From Candidatus Mediterraneibacter intestinigallinarum (GTDB lineage Bacteria > Bacillota > Clostridia > Lachnospirales > Lachnospiraceae): a stretch of 42,373 nucleotides of DNA. Below the pieces are notes generated by a model. It saw only the letters and a program-made list of their open reading frames with translations. It ran no database searches and was not told the origin of the DNA. The position numbers were made by a program, and so were the translations under genes. The stretch is taken from contig DWXI01000070.1 in NCBI GenBank assembly GCA_019119265.1, positions 1 through 42,373 on the forward strand. Reading direction: 5' to 3'. The number at the start of each line of letters is the position of its first letter. Positions within the stretch are counted from its first letter, which is position 1. Below, piece by piece: positions 11,261 to 20,910 of this stretch.

Positions 11261-11824
11261 CTAGTTTACAAACAAGTCTTTTCTCTTTATAAAGTAAACA
11301 TAATTCAAAGGGGTATGAAAACATACTGCTGCGATCACAAACACCGCATAACGCATCAGCTCCGCCAGTTTTATCTCCAGGTATCCTTCCGATGCAAAGG
11401 TGACTGCCAGATAAACAGCCGTCGAACTTATCAGGCCAAGGATCAGCGTTACTACAATGAAGCTAATATACCATACCGGAGCGTTCTTTTTATAATGAGC
11501 CAGTTTCTGCCGGACCAGAATCGCTCCCACAGCACACGCAATACAGATGAGCCCGTATATCATATCTATTGCTTTTAACGGGGCACAGACTTCATAATAT
11601 AATCCGGCGGATTCCCCGTAATGCAGTCCTGTAATCCACATGAATGCAATGATCAGATTGCCCGCGGCATTGGCAAATAACTGGAAATAAATGATAAATT
11701 TGAACCACGCCATAGGTCTCCTGCGCACAGACTGCTGAAGCGGTATGACATCTACGATCCTGCCGCAGTTGTTACAGAACCTTGCTCCCTCGGGAAGTTC
11801 TTTTCCACAAAATCTGCAAAACAT
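11261..11824 (-). CDS. Zinc-ribbon domain-containing membrane protein
   Basis: N-terminal MFCRFCGKELPEGARFCNNCGR zinc ribbon followed by hydrophobic segments. Confidence 0.8.
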   Translation of the reverse strand: MFCRFCGKELPEGARFCNNCGRIVDVIPLQQSVRRRPMAWFKFIIYFQLFANAAGNLIIAFMWITGLHYGESAGLYYEVCAPLKAIDMIYGLICIACAVGAILVRQKLAHYKKNAPVWYISFIVVTLILGLISSTAVYLAVTFASEGYLEIKLAELMRYAVFVIAAVCFHTPLNYVYFIKRKDLFVN

Positions 11825-11997
11825 AAAATCCCCTCTCCCTCATCTTTTACGGACGAAATATTCTTTCATCACACATCTTTTTATCGTACTTCTATTTCAT
11901 CTTCCGGCGTATATTCTGTGTCAATTTCCAGACAGGCTCCCTCCAGCCGGTCTGCACTGCACGGAAGCGCGATCACGGTCTCATTCACCTCACTGCT

Positions 11998-12855
11998 CTA
12001 CAGACTGCTGCCATCATCGGACAGGCCGGAGCCGCCGTCTGTATTATCTACATCTACGGCCTCTGACAGCGCTTCTTCCGGAACCGTAATTTCATCGACA
12101 GTGTCATATTCCATAAAGGTTATGTCCATGTAACACTCTGATATGCTTATACCGGCGTCTTCCATCAGCGACGCAAATGTGTCTGTCATATCAACATACA
12201 CCCTGGCCGGAAGTATGCTGTCCTGATATATGGCGATCGTACAGGGGAATACCATATTGGAGAACACACTCTCGTCGATATCATATCCCGAAAATTCATC
12301 CATCATATCCGTCTGCATCATGTCGCCGATGAGATCGCCGTCAAGCTCCCCCGTCAGTTCATAACAGTCCTGGTCATTTACAGTGACAAGAGACTCTGAG
12401 AGTTCGAACCGGTCTGCATACTCTGCCATATTTTCCGTTATGCTGCCTACCTCGTCCGCAAGTTCTTCTGCATCTGATACCTCCCTGGTCCACTGATCCT
12501 CCATCAACGTATATGTCACATATTCTTCCCCTTCTACTACAGAATATGTCTCGAGCTCCACGTCAAAGTTCATACCGGCCATACCGACGGATACGCTTCC
12601 AATGGCATATGACGCTTCCGGCTCTGTTGTCGATTCCATATCCATATCTATTCCCATGCTTATCTCTTCGGAATCAGCCGTCATCCCCATGTTCATTTTC
12701 ACATTCACCATAGCAGACTTTGTTTCTTCCGCGTTTTTCTCCATGTCGCGGAGCAGATTCTCCGGTGTTGCTTTTGTTGCGCATCCTGAGAACAGCGCCA
12801 TCGTCATAACGCATACGATTCCTGTTGAAATTGCTCTTTTCATTGCTTTTTTCAT
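11998..12855 (-). CDS. Putative lipoprotein
   Basis: MKKAMKRAISTGIVCVMTMALFSGCATKATPEN: signal peptide with lipobox FSGC; acidic exported body. Confidence 0.75.
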   Translation of the reverse strand: MKKAMKRAISTGIVCVMTMALFSGCATKATPENLLRDMEKNAEETKSAMVNVKMNMGMTADSEEISMGIDMDMESTTEPEASYAIGSVSVGMAGMNFDVELETYSVVEGEEYVTYTLMEDQWTREVSDAEELADEVGSITENMAEYADRFELSESLVTVNDQDCYELTGELDGDLIGDMMQTDMMDEFSGYDIDESVFSNMVFPCTIAIYQDSILPARVYVDMTDTFASLMEDAGISISECYMDITFMEYDTVDEITVPEEALSEAVDVDNTDGGSGLSDDGSSL

Positions 12856-12877
12856 ACTTTTTCCTCCATTTTCCCTC

Positions 12878-14023
12878 TTACTGTTCCCCGAAATACGCCA
12901 CGATCAGATCTACCATCCTGTCATATCTCTCCACTCCGTCCGCCTGCCCGTTAACTTTCAAATACGTATCATTGATCCGCTCGGCCGTCTCGGATACGGG
13001 TCCTTCATACCGATCCCAGAATGCATTGTTGGCCTCCAGATCCGGCTCCACCGCCTCGTCAAGCCGCACCCGCACTTCCTGCCAGGTCTCATAATCCGCC
13101 CGGTACAGCGCGTTCATGCAGTACACCCAGCCCGACAGATAACCACTGTACTGGAAATCTGCCCGCTCTGATCCGACACATGCGAGAAATGCAATGAAGT
13201 TCGCCTCCTGTTCCTGCATGAAACCGCGCAGATGCGACAGTTCATGGCATGCTGTAAAAGGCTTGTTATAATCTGTCATATCCCCGTTATAGTTTGCCTC
13301 CACTGTAAAAGGCAGATAGATGCCGCTCAGGCTCTGATAAGACAGTATCTCCGATATCAAAAGTTTCTTAGGCTGCGGATAATATCCACGGACTGACGGG
13401 AACTCTTCCCCGAGACGGTTCATTGATTCAACCGCCCCGCTGCCTTCCGGGGCGTCGAGTTCCATCACGCCTTCTGCATTCCGCGTCACTTCATCCGCCC
13501 TGGAATTGACTTCTTCCGTAAGCCAGACACAGATGTCTCTGAGCTGTTCCAGGCGATACTCATATGTAACGATCCCTTCCTCCTCGGAAAATGATTTCCG
13601 ATGGTAGTTGATCCCGCAGCAGGCGGTATAGAGAAACGCCAGTATTCCCGCTGTGAGCAGCACTCCCGAAATCCATGAAACTGCTGCCCGAGTTCTGCGC
13701 GTCAGCACGGTCTTTACGATCATCCGCACCATCGTCACGACAAGAGTCAGCAGAAGTATGTAAATAAGGATTTCCGACACAGAGAACGGGAACCAGCCCC
13801 ACACTCTTCCGATAGTCGTCACCAGAACAGGATAAATATGTACGGCATACCACTGGGCAAAGTCAGGTACATACGCTGAGAGCAGCATACCCGCGCCGCT
13901 GAAAAGGAGCAGGAGGACCGCTGCTGCCAGTCGTCCTCCTGTATTAACTTTTCCTGTATTGTTTCTTCCGGTACTATTTTTGTCCGTACCGTTTCTTTGC
14001 TCCTCTGTATTATTTGTCAGCAT
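12878..14023 (-). CDS. DUF3810-like membrane protein with HExxH motif
   Basis: N-terminal TM segments; FTACHELSHLRGFMQEQEANFIAFLACVG zincin-like motif. Confidence 0.8.
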   Translation of the reverse strand: MLTNNTEEQRNGTDKNSTGRNNTGKVNTGGRLAAAVLLLLFSGAGMLLSAYVPDFAQWYAVHIYPVLVTTIGRVWGWFPFSVSEILIYILLLTLVVTMVRMIVKTVLTRRTRAAVSWISGVLLTAGILAFLYTACCGINYHRKSFSEEEGIVTYEYRLEQLRDICVWLTEEVNSRADEVTRNAEGVMELDAPEGSGAVESMNRLGEEFPSVRGYYPQPKKLLISEILSYQSLSGIYLPFTVEANYNGDMTDYNKPFTACHELSHLRGFMQEQEANFIAFLACVGSERADFQYSGYLSGWVYCMNALYRADYETWQEVRVRLDEAVEPDLEANNAFWDRYEGPVSETAERINDTYLKVNGQADGVERYDRMVDLIVAYFGEQ

Positions 14024-16502
14024 ACATTCTCCGATAGGCCTGATAGATCCTTGATCCTGTAATTCCGCGGATCACATTGGCCGCGCATCTCTTAAGCGCG
14101 TCTTTATCCAGTTCTCCCGTCCTGACCTTTCTCTTCAGCTCGGCTGCGGCGCGGTTTCCTCCCGGCATGATCAGATCGTTTCCCGCCTCGATGGCTTCGC
14201 TGTGGCTTCCGACGTCTTTACCTGTAGCGAACCAGTCCGTCATCACAAGTCCGTCAAATCCCCACTCATTTCTCAACACTTTTGTGAGAAGGTCATAGCT
14301 GTTGTTTACATATCTTCCGTTTACCATATTGTAGCTTGACATAACTGCCCGGGCATTTCCTTCCTGTATGGCGATCCGGAAGCCTTTCAGATAGATTTCC
14401 CTGAGCGCCCGCTCGTTTACGTTTGCATTTGTATGATTCCTGTTGTCCTCCTGATTATTACAGCAGAAATGTTTGATCGTCACGTAACAGCCTCTCCTGG
14501 ACTGAACGCCCCGGCTCATGGCCGCCGCCATCTTGCCTGAAAGCATCGGATCTTCCGAATAATACTCGAAGTTACGGCCGCACAGAGGATTCCTGTGGAT
14601 GTTCATGCCCGGCGCCAGCCAGTATGTCACTCCGTATCGCTCCATCTCTTTGCCCACGGCAGTTCCCACATGCTCCACCAGATCCGTGTTCCACGACTGG
14701 GCCAGAGCAAGACCGGTAGGAAATGAAGTGGCAAACTGATACACGCAGGGATGTTTCTCCGGATTACCAAGCATGATCTTCTTTACAATACCCGGCACAT
14801 AATTCATAAAGGAGAGCATAGGCTCTACTCCTTTTAACTTTCCGCTTCTTGTAACAACGGACGTCCTCTGAAGCCGCAGCCCTGCAGGGCCATCTGCCAG
14901 ACAGACATTAGGCAGCCCTTTTTCTGTCAGTTTAACTGTAGTATATCCGGCTGAACCGGGAGCGTCAAAGAATTTCGGACCGTTTCCGGACGCGCCGGCC
15001 CCTACAACCACATCGCACATCTCCTCCTCGGACAGAACGTCAAGAACTGCATCTGTCACAGGTGAAGAGTAGCTTTCCGGCGTTTTATACTCATGCACCG
15101 CAGGCCTGAGATCGGATAAGTTTACACAAATCCGCTCCAGATCTTCATCCTGCTCCTCTGCGGTATCCGCCAGCATAGGAGGATCCATCTCACGTACTTC
15201 GTGGATCACCGGACAGATTCTCTCACACTGCTCTGTCACAGCATCTTCATCCAGCACGAGCACCCCGACAGCTGTCGTATCCCTGCTTGAGGCGCCGAGC
15301 CGCAAGATATAATCGCCTTTTTCTAATATATAAGCCGCATCCTCTTCCCGATAGGAGGCCAGATCCTTCAAATCAAACACCAGGGATACCGTCTCGCTCT
15401 CACCTGGTTTCAGTTCCCTTGTCTTGACAAATGCTGCCAGCTGTTGGTACTCTTTTGCCATCTTTGTCCGCGGGCAGCTTACATAGAGTTGAACGACCTC
15501 TTTTCCGGCATGAACGCTTCCTGTATTTTTCACCTTTACATCTATGGTAATCTTCGGACCGTTTGCCTGTATCCCGCCCTTTTCAAGAGAAAATGTAGTA
15601 TATGACAGACCGTATCCAAAAGGATAGCGGGGTTCCGCATCATAACTGTCAAAGTAGCGGTAACCCACGTATATTCCTTCCCGGTAATACTCCTCGTCCG
15701 TGTTTCCGTTCAGATAACTGTATTCCATGGCAAACGGGATATCTTCATATTTTTTCGGCCATGTGTCCACAGTCTTCGCAGAGGGCGAAACCTTTCCGCA
15801 GATCAGGTCTGCAAATGCCTTTCCACCCATCATACCCTGCTGCGCGTAGTATACGACCGCGCCGATCCCTGTGATCTCATCGAGAAAGCTCATATCAAAT
15901 ACGGATCCCACATTGATAACCACGATCAGCTTTTCATAATTTGCAGCGCACATGGCAAGATTTGACTTCTCTTCATCTGACAGAGAATACTCATGGTTAT
16001 CCAGCTTGCGATCCGCACTTTCACCGGCCTGTCTTGCGATCACATAAATACAGGTGTCCGTGTCAGAGCCGTTGACGTCTTCAATCGTAACCGGTTGTCC
16101 GAACGGATACTGATAGGGCGTTCCCATCATATTAACGGCGTCAGGCTTCATCAGCCTGCGTCTCAGGTCAGCAGCGTAAGTTTCCTCCCCTTTTCTGTAT
16201 TCTTCCGCATATGCGCTGATCCACGGCTTTGTCGTAACAGTGAAACCGACTTTCTCCAGACCTTCCATAATAGAGATCACGTGACGCTCTTTCACCTCTC
16301 CTGAGCCTGTGCCGCCTTTTATCGTCATGTCCGCACCAGCTCCGTAAAGCGCCACTTTTTCCGGGGTAAGCGGAAGTGTTCCGTCATTTTCCAGAAGAAC
16401 GATTCCCTCAAGCGCCGCTTCATAAGAGACTTTTGCATTCTCCTCCTCAAGAGGCGTCACCGCATCTGTAAATTCCGCCTTATTCCTGATCTTCATTCTC
16501 AT
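14010..16502 (-). CDS. Glycoside hydrolase family 3 protein (beta-glucosidase-like), permuted domain order
   Basis: 830 aa; C-terminal-type GH3 domain (EGIVLLENDGTLPL) at the N-terminus, Fn3-like middle, catalytic TIM barrel with nucleophile motif GLVMTDWFA at the C-terminus. Confidence 0.9.
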   Translation of the reverse strand: MRMKIRNKAEFTDAVTPLEEENAKVSYEAALEGIVLLENDGTLPLTPEKVALYGAGADMTIKGGTGSGEVKERHVISIMEGLEKVGFTVTTKPWISAYAEEYRKGEETYAADLRRRLMKPDAVNMMGTPYQYPFGQPVTIEDVNGSDTDTCIYVIARQAGESADRKLDNHEYSLSDEEKSNLAMCAANYEKLIVVINVGSVFDMSFLDEITGIGAVVYYAQQGMMGGKAFADLICGKVSPSAKTVDTWPKKYEDIPFAMEYSYLNGNTDEEYYREGIYVGYRYFDSYDAEPRYPFGYGLSYTTFSLEKGGIQANGPKITIDVKVKNTGSVHAGKEVVQLYVSCPRTKMAKEYQQLAAFVKTRELKPGESETVSLVFDLKDLASYREEDAAYILEKGDYILRLGASSRDTTAVGVLVLDEDAVTEQCERICPVIHEVREMDPPMLADTAEEQDEDLERICVNLSDLRPAVHEYKTPESYSSPVTDAVLDVLSEEEMCDVVVGAGASGNGPKFFDAPGSAGYTTVKLTEKGLPNVCLADGPAGLRLQRTSVVTRSGKLKGVEPMLSFMNYVPGIVKKIMLGNPEKHPCVYQFATSFPTGLALAQSWNTDLVEHVGTAVGKEMERYGVTYWLAPGMNIHRNPLCGRNFEYYSEDPMLSGKMAAAMSRGVQSRRGCYVTIKHFCCNNQEDNRNHTNANVNERALREIYLKGFRIAIQEGNARAVMSSYNMVNGRYVNNSYDLLTKVLRNEWGFDGLVMTDWFATGKDVGSHSEAIEAGNDLIMPGGNRAAAELKRKVRTGELDKDALKRCAANVIRGITGSRIYQAYRRMYADK

Positions 16503-18399
16503 TGTCGTTTCCTCCTTTTTTTAACAGCAGACGTCCTTCGCTTCTCCGGTCGTGAGAAGCCTGCTGATAGTATTCCCTCTTTTCCGCATACATTTTCTTT
16601 TCTGCAGCTCTGACAAGTTCTTCCATGGATTCAACCTTCTCTCTCCACTCTATCCCTACTGATATATGTATTCCCTGCCCTTCCAGTTTCTCTGCCAGTT
16701 CTCTGCCCTGACAAACGACTTCGTCTTCCTCCCGGTCTATGGCAAAGGCAAGGAATTCATCACCGCCGATCCGATAAGAGCTTGCGTCACCGAAGTACGC
16801 GCTTATGTACCCCGCAACCGTCTTGAGCATACGATCGCCGGCGTCATGCCCCTGACTGTTGTTCAGCTCATGAAGTCCGTTCACGTCCATATAAATACAT
16901 GCAAGAGACTCCCGATATTGTTCGCGGTATCGGGAAATATCCATCTCAAACCGGTTTCGGTTGTAAAGTCCGGAAAGCAGATCTCTTTCTCCCTGTTCAC
17001 GGATTGTAAGATAAGACTGCCGGTTATGGCAGAACATACTGAAACTGAAGTCTACATTTCTCAGCAGCTCCGGCGTCACATGTCTGTCGTCCAGCCCCGA
17101 GCATGCAAGTATTCCGCATATCTTTCCCTCCATGTCCGTGATCGGCACCGCGATCAGGCCATATCCGTCGTAGTCTGCGAACTCAGTGTTTCCTTCTGAA
17201 AAATGTTCCAGAAGCTTTTGAAGCATTCTCTGATCCGTTTCGCCTGCAGTCAGTCCGCCGCTGTTTCCGCACCACTTGAAATATTCGTCCGGAACAGAAG
17301 CATCAGATACCCACAGATACACGCATTCCGCCCTGGTGATCCCTGCTACTTTCTCCAATGCTTTTATCACATTTTCATTCTGTTCGTGTGCATTAAACAG
17401 CAGCTTCTCTACATCATATATATAGTTGATCGTGTCAAGCTGGCGTTCCTTTGTACTGGTCTCCCGCTTCACATAATAGATCATCCAGAAGAAATACAGT
17501 GCAAAGCACACCGCCTCAACTGTCAGGAACACATTCATCATATGTTCGATCGTTTCTGCAGTTTCAAATACAATGTCTTCCGGCACAGACAGCGCCAGCT
17601 GCCATCTGTTGATACCGACCGGTTCGTAATAGAAATAAAGATATTCGCCGATCCGATCCGACACAAAAACGACGTATCCGGTCTCTCCGTCTATCAGGCC
17701 CTGCTTAAGCTGCTCATGGTCATATCCCGGAGCCATCTCCCGCTTTCCCAGCTCCCATATGTTCCCGTCCGGATCATTATGCCATGTATCAACCAAAAAA
17801 TCTCCGGTGGCCGCATCGATTATATAGAGAGCCGCTTCCCCATACGAAGTCACAGCGAGTTCTTCAGGAAGGCTCCCCAGTTCGATCACTCCGTACAGCA
17901 TGGCAACCGTATTTCCATCGCGTACTACAGGCACATAGTTTCTCACTACATACTGGTCTTTGTTCCTGACATCCGTTTCACGGTTCGTGACATGCGCTCC
18001 CTGAGCTGCTTCTTTCTCATAGGACAACGCTCCTCCCGAGCTGATTTCTTTTCCTCCGTCTGTGATAACTATATCCCCCGGCAGAAGAAGTTCAAGCCGT
18101 GAGATCACACCCCACGTATTATAAGAATCTATAATCTTCCAGAGCTCATCTGAAGTCATATCGTCGTATTTAGAAACCACCGTGGCAAGCAGTTCCAGCT
18201 GCCGACAGTCGTCGACCATTTCCCGCCTGATATCGTTGACGAGATTCCCCGCCTGTTCCTCAAGCCTGTCGAAGCTCCTCTCTTCTTCCATATTATTAAT
18301 GCGGTCGGTCATGATAAGGGATATGGCGACAATCAAAAAAATCAGCAGGATCGTAACAACAAGCGAACTCTGCCAGTGAGTTTTCATTTTTCTTTCCAT
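16480..18399 (-). CDS. Sensor diguanylate cyclase (GGDEF domain)
   Basis: TM segment, extracytoplasmic sensor, second TM, GAF-like region, GGDEF motif in SYRIGGDEFLAFAID. Confidence 0.9.
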   Translation of the reverse strand: MERKMKTHWQSSLVVTILLIFLIVAISLIMTDRINNMEEERSFDRLEEQAGNLVNDIRREMVDDCRQLELLATVVSKYDDMTSDELWKIIDSYNTWGVISRLELLLPGDIVITDGGKEISSGGALSYEKEAAQGAHVTNRETDVRNKDQYVVRNYVPVVRDGNTVAMLYGVIELGSLPEELAVTSYGEAALYIIDAATGDFLVDTWHNDPDGNIWELGKREMAPGYDHEQLKQGLIDGETGYVVFVSDRIGEYLYFYYEPVGINRWQLALSVPEDIVFETAETIEHMMNVFLTVEAVCFALYFFWMIYYVKRETSTKERQLDTINYIYDVEKLLFNAHEQNENVIKALEKVAGITRAECVYLWVSDASVPDEYFKWCGNSGGLTAGETDQRMLQKLLEHFSEGNTEFADYDGYGLIAVPITDMEGKICGILACSGLDDRHVTPELLRNVDFSFSMFCHNRQSYLTIREQGERDLLSGLYNRNRFEMDISRYREQYRESLACIYMDVNGLHELNNSQGHDAGDRMLKTVAGYISAYFGDASSYRIGGDEFLAFAIDREEDEVVCQGRELAEKLEGQGIHISVGIEWREKVESMEELVRAAEKKMYAEKREYYQQASHDRRSEGRLLLKKGGNDNENEDQE

Positions 18400-18488
18400 A
18401 TGAAAAGTATAGTCGATTTCCTTTGTTTTCTCAACCGGATTGTTTTATAATGGGGATATCATTTTTTGGCAGAAAGGGGAAATACACT

Positions 18489-19424
18489 ATGGGCAGAGGC
18501 GGCGGTTCACACGGAGGAGGCGGACACTCCGGAGGCAGATCATTCGGCGGACGAGGCGGCGGATTCGGCGGCAGCCCCGGAAGAGGACGAGGACCGGGCT
18601 TCGGAGGACCTCCTCCGGGCGGGCCCGGATGGGGCGGGCCCCGCAGAAGATGGGGCGGACCTGTATTTTCCGGAGGCGGTTTTGGCTGGCCGGGTCCGGG
18701 AAGGAGAGGAGGATTCGGCTGCTCGGCAGCAATTATTGTCATCATCTTTATCCTTGCTTTTGTTCCCCTTTTCCTAAACAACGGTTCTGTACAGGAAAGC
18801 TCGGAAATAACAGTATCCTTCACCGAACGTACAGCCGTGACGGGAACGGATACATACAGTGAATGGTATCTTGACGAACTGAATTTCATTGATCACGATA
18901 CCGATCTGACGGACGGGCTGAAATATTTCTATTCCCAGACCGGTATACAGCCCTACGTCATGCTGCTTGACTATAACGATTCCATATGGCTCGATGGGAA
19001 ATGGAGTGAGGATGCGGCTGAAAAATATCTGGCACAGGTCTATGAAAATACTTTTTCTGATAACGGGCATATGATATTTGCCTATTTTGCATGTGAAAAT
19101 GATTCTGAAGATATGGACGGAATGTTCTATATCTATTACGGCTCCGCCGCCTATTCCATCATGGACGCCGAAGCCGAAACAATATTCTGGAGCTATTTTG
19201 ACATGAATTACAATAATCTGGATCTGAGCATTGCGGAATTTATCGGACAAACATTTGAAGAAACTGCAGATAATATCATGCATGTCGGGAGCAGCAAGAA
19301 TAACACGCTTATAAAAGCGGCTGTGGTCTTTGCAGTGATCTGTGCCGTCGTGCTCATTGCCGGAATCGTCATTGCCAGGAGAGCGAGCCGGAAAGATGCT
19401 GAGGATTTTAACTCACATATGTAG
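18489..19424 (+). CDS. Gly-rich membrane protein with TPM-like domain
   Basis: MGRGGGSHGGGGHSGGRSFGGRGGG... then TM (IIVIIFILAFVPLFL), soluble domain, second TM near the C-terminus; RBS agaaaggggaa before ATG at 18489. Confidence 0.65.
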   Translation: MGRGGGSHGGGGHSGGRSFGGRGGGFGGSPGRGRGPGFGGPPPGGPGWGGPRRRWGGPVFSGGGFGWPGPGRRGGFGCSAAIIVIIFILAFVPLFLNNGSVQESSEITVSFTERTAVTGTDTYSEWYLDELNFIDHDTDLTDGLKYFYSQTGIQPYVMLLDYNDSIWLDGKWSEDAAEKYLAQVYENTFSDNGHMIFAYFACENDSEDMDGMFYIYYGSAAYSIMDAEAETIFWSYFDMNYNNLDLSIAEFIGQTFEETADNIMHVGSSKNNTLIKAAVVFAVICAVVLIAGIVIARRASRKDAEDFNSHM

Positions 19425-19433
19425 GAAGTTCTT

Positions 19434-19997
19434 TCATTTCTTAAAAATAAATACAGGCAACGGGGGATGATTCCTGCGATTGTAGTACTCGTTTACTATG
19501 ACCGTATACATCGCGGAAGGCAGTTCTTTTATATACTGCAATATGTGGTCTTTTTCTTCAAAGCCCGTATCGCCTCCGCTGTAGATACAGAGACTCATCA
19601 TCCCGCCGCTTTTCAGTATTGTCAGACCTTTCTCAATTGCAGTCACACTGGTCCGTGCGTGTGTTGCAATGCTGTGGTCTCCGCCGGGAAGATATCCGAA
19701 GTTAAAGCATATAACGTCCGCTGTCTGTTCCTGTAGATAACGATCCATATTTTCATGTCCGTCTTTTATCAGATGTATATTTTTATCATATCCGTTCCGG
19801 AACAGTAAATTTCCCGTCGACTCTAACGCCTGATCCTGGATATCAAATGCCCATACACTTCCATTTTCTCCCGCCATTTCACACAAGAACAGCGTGTCAT
19901 GACCATTTCCCATTGTCGCATCGACATACACTCCGCCTTCAGGTATCTGGGATCTTATGATAGAATGACACCAATATGTGATCTGAGACTGTTTCAT
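19434..19997 (-). CDS. mnmM: Class I SAM-dependent methyltransferase, MnmM/YtqB-like
   Basis: 187 aa; VDATMGNGHDTLFLCEMAGENGSVWAFDIQ SAM-binding motif, FNFGYLPGGDHSIATHARTSVTAIEKGL typical of the YtqB family. Confidence 0.75.
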   Translation of the reverse strand: MKQSQITYWCHSIIRSQIPEGGVYVDATMGNGHDTLFLCEMAGENGSVWAFDIQDQALESTGNLLFRNGYDKNIHLIKDGHENMDRYLQEQTADVICFNFGYLPGGDHSIATHARTSVTAIEKGLTILKSGGMMSLCIYSGGDTGFEEKDHILQYIKELPSAMYTVIVNEYYNRRNHPPLPVFIFKK

Positions 19998-20084
19998 CGA
20001 TAATCTCCTTCCTACATATTTATTGATTTATTATACCCGCTTTTCAGGCAGACTGCACCGAAAAATGCAGCGCATATACACCTT

Positions 20085-20246
20085 TCATGCCGCCGCTTCC
20101 TCTTTGATAATAGTCGTAACCCTCGCTTCGTCCAGCCGGCAGAAGCTCTCAAAGACTTTGATCGTTGTCAACGGCGTGCGCAGATCATGAGAAATACTGG
20201 AAATCAGTCCTTTTCTGTAATCCTTTCCGATTTCGGTGTCTCTCAT
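20085..20246 (-). pseudogene. Histidine kinase remnant with internal deletion (DHp H-box joined to F-box)
   Basis: 53-aa frame MRDTEIGKDYRKGLISSISHDLRTPLTTIKVFESFCRLDEARVTTIIKEEAAA*: H-box SISHDLRTPLTTIK directly followed by a sequence like the kinase F-box (VFERFYRxDEAR). Confidence 0.65.
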
Positions 20247-20449
20247 CCGAATTTTCCTTCAGTATATATACCGGACGCCGTTTTACTTCCGTCTATGATC
20301 AGTGCCGATCTGGAACCGAACGGGAATACGCCTGTCGCTGCAAAGCCGATACAGCAGACCAGGACAGGAAAGAAAAAGGCGGCCAACAGACTGTAATTAT
20401 GCTTTTGTGTGCTGCCTGCCGGACTTTTAAGCTTAACGATTCCTGACAT
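20243..20449 (-). pseudogene. N-terminal remnant of YfhO-family membrane protein
   Basis: SLLAAFFFPVLVCCIGFAATGVFPFGSRSALIID matches the family N-terminus pattern (LLAFFIPxxxxxxxFxxxGIYPFGDRSxLxxD); truncated at 68 aa. Confidence 0.5.
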
Positions 20450-20672
20450 TTTTCCGGGCTCTCCTCAGCTTTGTTTCTGGTTTTCTCAAATAGATTTCAC
20501 ATACTCCGAGGAATACAGAAGCAATGCACAAAGCATATAAAAGGAACATCGAATGCCCCATAAAGTCCATAAGCGGATTAAACCAGTCCAGAATCTGGAC
20601 AACCACTAATGAAATACTGCAGATAATGCAAATATGACCTGCTATGATTTTAATAATGTCTAAAACTTTCAC
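20433..20672 (-). CDS. Small membrane protein
   Basis: 79 aa with hydrophobic segments (IIAGHICIICSISLVVVQIL; MFLLYALCIASVFLGVCEIYL) and a basic C-terminus; overlaps the YfhO-like fragment start. Confidence 0.55.
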   Translation of the reverse strand: MKVLDIIKIIAGHICIICSISLVVVQILDWFNPLMDFMGHSMFLLYALCIASVFLGVCEIYLRKPETKLRRARKNVRNR

Positions 20673-20824
20673 TATAATCCCTCCGTAATAAAAATTCCGT
20701 CTTCTATTCTATGTTCCGGTTTATATGGATTATTTGCCACCTGGTTCTGCAGTGTCATAAAGGAACAGTGCCCGCCGTCCAGATTGTACGCCGCTTTGCA
20801 GTCGAGCTACTCAATTTTCATTAT

Positions 20825-20910
20825 GGTGAAGAACAATGCATTTCTCTCCACAAGATTACGAAGTCCTTCATCCGGATTCAATGCCGGTATAATAACGATC
20901 CGCTCCATCT
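20825..20910 (-). pseudogene. N-terminal remnant of a glycosyltransferase family 2-like protein
   Basis: Reverse-strand reading MERIVIIPALNPDEGLRNLVERNALF... resembles a GT2 N-terminus (xxIIPxLNPDExL); interrupted after about 30 aa. Confidence 0.45.

Noticed and set aside
18431-18889. Pro-rich - strand ORF opposite the Gly-rich protein
   Set aside because: Complement of GGN codons gives NCC (Pro/Ser/Thr/Ala); it is a composition artefact.
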